In this document: positions 6,342 to 8,737 of the stretch, in pieces
How positions within the stretch are numbered: position 1 is the stretch's first letter
How the letters are laid out: every line of letters starts with the position of its first letter
Assembly: GCA_018644785.1 (NCBI GenBank)
Contig: JABGPV010000220.1
Coordinates: 1 to 8,737 of the forward strand
Direction: 5' to 3'
Origin: Deltaproteobacteria bacterium
GTDB lineage: Bacteria > Desulfobacterota > DSM-4660 > Desulfatiglandales > Desulfatiglandaceae
Length of the DNA: 8,737 nucleotides
Translations under genes and position numbers: made by a program
The notes under the pieces: generated by a model
Told to the model about the DNA's origin: nothing
Database searches by the model: none
Seen by the model: the letters and a program-made list of their open reading frames with translations, nothing else

Positions 6342-6632
6342 TCACCTTACTCCCCCCTCTTCGTTAATATGTAGCAACGCATCCTCAATGCTCCGAAACA
6401 CCTCCCCCGTGGGGAACTCAACCCGGCCACGCTGATCAAGGAAGATTGAACCGGAATCCTTGATTCCCGTGGAAACAACGGGGTGGGGGGCGTTTTTCAG
6501 GAGCTTCCATCCGAGGATTTCCTGAATCCAAAAACCTGCGGCAATCCATTTGTCGCTACCTGTATCCATTTCCCATAATGGAGTGCAAACCGCATTTCCC
6601 AAACTCGCGGCGAAATAGTCTTGTCGAGGCAT
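6342..6632 (-). CDS. Hypothetical 96-aa protein
   Basis: This protein is not recognised. It is small and soluble, with several tryptophans in the first half (PLWEMD, KWIAAGFWIQEILGWKL) and a C-terminal segment ending in a probable helix (EVFRSIEDALLHINEEGG). AAGGAG (6639-6644) stands 6 nt before ATG 6632, a textbook ribosome site, which supports the start. The same Shine-Dalgarno touches the U6 tract of the terminator at 6645-6674, so ribosome access and transcription through the hairpin may be linked. It is the first gene after the structured region and precedes the helicase by 173 nt, placing it with the replication module. Confidence 0.65.
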   Translation of the reverse strand: MPRQDYFAASLGNAVCTPLWEMDTGSDKWIAAGFWIQEILGWKLLKNAPHPVVSTGIKDSGSIFLDQRGRVEFPTGEVFRSIEDALLHINEEGGVR

Positions 6633-6644
6633 AATCTTCTCCTT

Positions 6645-6674
6645 AAAAAAGGGGCGGGGATGGTGCCCCGCCCC
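6645..6674 (-). terminator. Strong intrinsic terminator directly upstream of the 96-aa gene
   Basis: On the - strand GGGGCGGGG (6674-6666) and CCCCGCCCC (6659-6651) form a perfect 9-bp G-C stem with a 6-nt loop, followed by TTTTTT (6650-6645). This is close to an ideal rho-independent terminator. It stands between the head-protease operon and the 96-aa and helicase genes, with the U-tract abutting AAGGAG. It may simply end the upstream operon, or act as a switchable attenuator for the replication genes if their promoter lies upstream of it. Confidence 0.85.
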
Positions 6675-6680
6675 AATGGT

Positions 6681-6840
6681 ATGGCGTCCCTCGCACAGAC
6701 GCTCGTTCTAAACACCCGGGACTGTGTGAGGGTTCCAGGCCCGCCATGTTCCTGTGGAAATCCCCGAGTGTTTTATGTTGGTGGCACCCCCCGGCCGAAA
6801 AAGCAAGCGCGGCAAGTCGGGGGGCTCACAGCTTCCACCA
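6681..6840. ncRNA. Candidate structured RNA, two nested hairpins (C4/CI-RNA-like)
   Basis: The gap between the 224-aa and 96-aa genes holds two two-tier hairpins. First: ATGGCG (6681-6686) with CGCCAT (6742-6747) encloses CCCTCGCACAG (6688-6698) with CTGTGTGAGGG (6722-6732), one pair being G-U on the + strand. Second: TGGTGG (6779-6784) with CCACCA (6835-6840) encloses CCCCCCG (6787-6793) with CGGGGGG (6818-6824) and an inner GCCG/CGGC. The layout, and short + strand frames resembling Ash/Icd-like shadow proteins, recall the phage P1/P7 C4 antisense RNA and the P4 CI RNA. That resemblance is from memory. The G-U pair favours + strand RNA, while the operon runs on the - strand, so the strand is left open. 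A decayed gene is an alternative. Confidence 0.45.
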
Positions 6841-6875
6841 TGGCTGCTCAAAAGGATGCCGCGCCTATTCGGTTG

Positions 6876-7550
6876 CTATGCTAGGGGGTTGTCCCACGCC
6901 CGATTCGGAGCGTTCTCGTTCACGTACTTGCCGATCCCCAGGCTTTTCCAGGCGTCCTGTTCAGGTTTTTTTGAAAGTTTCAGGTCAACCCCGAATGGGT
7001 TGATGGGATCAGAATATTGATTCTGTTTACGTTTCCAGGCGGACACGAATAGATCCGCATCGGATTTGAGTCGATCATCTTTTTCAACAATAGCAGATAT
7101 TCGTTTTTCCAGTTCCGCGATTTCCTTTTTCAATCGAGCAATCACCGTTGCCTTTCCTGCAAATGTCAATTCGCCATGGGTCAATGCTTTTGCTGCCTCA
7201 AGTAATTCCGCAAATTCTGGAAGTTTCGGCAGTTGATACTCTGGCCGATACTTGTCCACATCCTCAAGGAAGTGCAAGGGGTCCGGGTGAATCTGGTGTT
7301 TCTTCAACAGCTCTTCAAGGAATTTAACGCGATTGGATTGTAGAATTTCGTAACTCTTTTTCAGGTTGTCGTGGAAGCTGGCTTTGGAAACCGGTGAAGC
7401 CTCAACCTCTTTGAGCTGTTTCATTTTTGAACGGACGTCAACCCTTGCCTGCGTGATTTCTAGGTAAGGTTTCACCCATTTTTTATAGTCTACTGGAAAA
7501 ATGGCACCACCTTCTACCCGGCCTTCGGGTTGCGGTTTGTCTTGTCTCAT
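6876..7550 (-). CDS. Hypothetical phage protein with coiled coil, 224 aa
   Basis: No family is recognised. The protein is charged and helical. A likely coiled coil spans about residues 133-165 (KATVIARLKKEIAELEKRI), and another helical stretch lies at about 30-85. The C-terminus (about 180-224) is rich in Pro, Trp and Asn and looks less regular. There is no signal peptide or membrane segment. GGGAGG stands about 7 nt before ATG 7550. The start overlaps the protease stop as ATGA, so translation is probably coupled to the head protease. Position next to a head-maturation protease and the coiled coil would suit a scaffold, decoration or packaging role, but this is inference only. Confidence 0.75.
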   Translation of the reverse strand: MRQDKPQPEGRVEGGAIFPVDYKKWVKPYLEITQARVDVRSKMKQLKEVEASPVSKASFHDNLKKSYEILQSNRVKFLEELLKKHQIHPDPLHFLEDVDKYRPEYQLPKLPEFAELLEAAKALTHGELTFAGKATVIARLKKEIAELEKRISAIVEKDDRLKSDADLFVSAWKRKQNQYSDPINPFGVDLKLSKKPEQDAWKSLGIGKYVNENAPNRAWDNPLA

Positions 7551-7732
7551 GATGCCACCTCCCTTGTTTGTACGTTCCCTTTAAAGATTTTAACTTGTCC
7601 GTTTTCCATGGCTCGGCAGTACGCAAGCCAACCGGCTTTATTACCTGAAAATTCCTCCCGGAGTGATAAATCGTTTTCCCAGGTTCGAACCCATTCGGAT
7701 TCGTGGTCCAAATAATCTTGATTTTTTTCCAT
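7547..7732 (-). CDS. Putative nested in-frame product of the protease gene, 61 aa
   Basis: Within the protease gene, AAAGGAG (7739-7745) stands 6 nt upstream of an ATG (7732) that is in frame, codon 219. It would yield a 61-residue protein (MEKNQDYLDHESEWVRTWEN onward) identical to the protease C-terminus. The ribosome site is at least as good as the one for the full-length protein. Lambda C/Nu3 is the known precedent: a head protease whose C-terminal part is also made separately as scaffold. Sixty-one residues is short for a scaffold. The segment could alternatively be an independent small gene that fused with the protease by loss of a stop. Confidence 0.5.
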   Translation of the reverse strand: MEKNQDYLDHESEWVRTWENDLSLREEFSGNKAGWLAYCRAMENGQVKIFKGNVQTREVAS

Positions 7733-8386
7733 TGTGTTCTCCTTTCTGAAATGATTTTCCGTCGCTGAGACGGATGCTTTGAATTGATTTGGAACGTTTT
7801 TGAAACTGCCCAGTATCTCTCCACCGAAGCATGCCGAAATGTTCACACGCTCGGTTATGGTATCGGCCAGGCCAAAGCCAACGGCTTCGTTGGCGGTGAT
7901 CCAGGTTTCATCCGACATCATGGCGGCAATCTTTTTCCGATCCAGGTTTCCACGGGTTTGATAGATTCCAATGAAACCTTCGTCTATTTTCCCCAATGCA
8001 CTGGCCATACTGAGCATGTCCTCTTCGTTCCCCATGGCCAGGCCGGAGGCTTTGTGAATCATTAGCATGGCGTTTTCCGGCATTTCGATGGTGTCGCCTG
8101 ACATGGCGATGATGCTGGCGATGGATGCGGCCAGTCCGTCAATCTTGACGTGTTTTTTTGCATTGTGGGCTTTTAAGGCATTATAAATGGCATTTCCGTC
8201 AAACACATTCCCCCCTGGCGAATTGATGCGGAGGGTGAGGTTTTTCACTTTTAGGGCGTTCAACTCTTCGATGAAGGCTTTTGCCCCAACCCCTTTCCCG
8301 GTAAACAGATCCTTCCCGATCTGTTCATAAATCAGGATTTCGGCGTTGTCTTTTTTGGCTTTGATTTCATACCATGGGGTTTTCAT
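7547..8386 (-). CDS. ClpP-like phage head maturation protease
   Basis: The 279-residue protein carries a ClpP-fold serine protease domain of the type phages use to process capsid and scaffold during head assembly. RINSPGGNVFDGNAIYNAL (53-71) is the family signature. The nucleophile is Ser88 in GLAASIAS, the catalytic His is 111 in LMIHKASG, and the acid is probably Asp159 before TWITANEAVGFGLAD (161-175). The core ends near residue 200; a tail to 279 lies outside the usual ClpP fold. GGAGG stands 9 nt before ATG 8386. The stop overlaps the 224-aa gene by four bases (ATGA). The gene contains a second, in-frame start at codon 219 with its own strong ribosome site. Portal and major capsid genes, the usual neighbours, are not in view. 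Confidence 0.92.
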   Translation of the reverse strand: MKTPWYEIKAKKDNAEILIYEQIGKDLFTGKGVGAKAFIEELNALKVKNLTLRINSPGGNVFDGNAIYNALKAHNAKKHVKIDGLAASIASIIAMSGDTIEMPENAMLMIHKASGLAMGNEEDMLSMASALGKIDEGFIGIYQTRGNLDRKKIAAMMSDETWITANEAVGFGLADTITERVNISACFGGEILGSFKNVPNQFKASVSATENHFRKENTMEKNQDYLDHESEWVRTWENDLSLREEFSGNKAGWLAYCRAMENGQVKIFKGNVQTREVAS

Positions 8387-8489
8387 CGTTTATTTCCTCC
8401 AGAATTTAGTTTTTTCGCGTCGTGTGTTTCCTGAGAAACTATCACCGCCTGGACTAATTTTCTGTAAGCCCTGCACACCCATGCACGCT

Positions 8490-8672
8490 TTATGAATTTT
8501 CATATTCGAAAATCTGGCGATTTATGAAATCTTCAACTGATTCGGCCAAAATCCGAAGTCCGGCCCCGATCTTAAAACAGTCAAATTCTGACATTGATAC
8601 TAAGTAATAAATTTGTCGCCTGGATACCTTTAGGATCTCAGCTGTTTCATTTACTGTTAGACTTTTTTTCAT
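8490..8672 (-). CDS. Excisionase-family helix-turn-helix protein
   Basis: The 60-residue protein is a small MerR-like/HTH_17 DNA-binding domain, the type found in AlpA and Xis-like phage and satellite regulators. LTVNETAEILKVSRRQIYYL (5-24) is the helix-turn-helix. The wing region GAGLRILAESVEDFINRQ (37-54) is the usual continuation, in which the final helix starts with a residue pattern like KsdLeeFl. GGAG stands 8 nt before ATG 8672, and the start overlaps the upstream stop (ATGA). It could activate integrase or excision genes or the downstream operon; no operator was identified. The 103 nt between it and the protease hold nothing recognisable. Confidence 0.85.
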   Translation of the reverse strand: MKKSLTVNETAEILKVSRRQIYYLVSMSEFDCFKIGAGLRILAESVEDFINRQIFEYENS

Positions 8673-8737
8673 GGTTTCATCTCCACCGCCAACAACTCAT
8701 AAAATCTGTTGACGGCCTTCATCTGGTTTGAGATTGT
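8669..8737 (-). CDS. C-terminal end of an upstream gene, cut by window edge
   Basis: A frame open from the window edge encodes 22 residues ending NRFYELLAVEMKP and stops at TGA, which overlaps the start of the HTH gene as ATGA. The overlap and the alternation of ordinary codons support a real gene coupled to the HTH gene. Too little is visible to name it. Confidence 0.5.
   Translation of the reverse strand, partial: TISNQMKAVNRFYELLAVEMKP

Noticed and set aside
6621..7020. Overlapping + strand open frames of 85-88 codons resembling Ash/Icd-like proteins
   Set aside because: Three frames are open at once over a hairpin-rich GC region, with no good ribosome site. They look like translations of a structured RNA region and partly run antisense to the 224-aa gene.
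7483..7824. 113-codon - strand open frame overlapping the protease end
   Set aside because: It is out of frame with the protease and the 224-aa protein, both better supported by ribosome sites and the ATGA overlap.
1..8737. CRISPR array, rRNA or intact transposase gene
   Set aside because: No regularly spaced long repeats, no rRNA-like sequence and no transposase frame were seen.

Overview
The window joins two unrelated blocks that point at each other. The left block (about 1-3480, + strand) is the wreck of a BREX phage-defence locus: the last third of brxC with a one-base frameshift near its end, an intact Fic-family gene, and only the first ~106 codons of pglX. The right block (about 3800-8737, - strand) reads as a prophage or phage satellite: a partial gene at the edge, a small excisionase-type HTH protein, a ClpP-like head-maturation protease, two unrecognised proteins, a P4/D5-type SF3 helicase, and one or two more small genes. 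Moderate GC, the GGGGACA/TTAATT motif and the general look suggest a proteobacterium or Desulfobacterota relative. That placement is an inference, because no rRNA or housekeeping gene is present.

Left block. Positions 1-393 hold a diverged repeat, a good Shine-Dalgarno and a short decayed reading frame with a G9 run. The brxC remnant (394-1667) has lost the P-loop ATPase half. The fic gene (1820-3022) keeps both its catalytic motif and a class-II-type inhibitory motif. pglX (from 3055) is cut at about 3372, exactly where a sequence with degenerate inverted ends (GGGGACA core, 3372-3731) begins. Part of that insert (3501-3562) resembles 79-141 on the other side of the BREX relic, so related sequences sit near both breakpoints. 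A two-way terminator-like hairpin (3666-3703) and a perfect 16-bp palindrome (3751-3766) lie in the convergent junction.

Right block, in transcription order on the - strand. The partial gene (8669-8737) and the HTH gene share an ATGA overlap, as do the protease and the 224-aa protein, so these look translationally coupled. The protease gene has a strong in-frame internal start for a 61-aa C-terminal product, a layout like lambda C/Nu3. Next comes a ~200-nt non-coding stretch with two nested two-tier hairpins. It is followed at once by a perfect 9-bp intrinsic terminator whose U-tract abuts the ribosome site of a 96-aa gene, then the helicase. A structured RNA plus a terminator ahead of the replication gene recalls P4/P1-type RNA immunity (CI/C4 RNA). 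This is the most interesting hypothesis in the window.

Directly after the helicase stop lie 10-base-spaced GGAACGAT iterons and a very AT-rich tract, a good candidate replication origin. A second hairpin-U6-Shine-Dalgarno arrangement precedes the last small gene (3798-4073). No integrase, tRNA, CRISPR array or att site could be identified.
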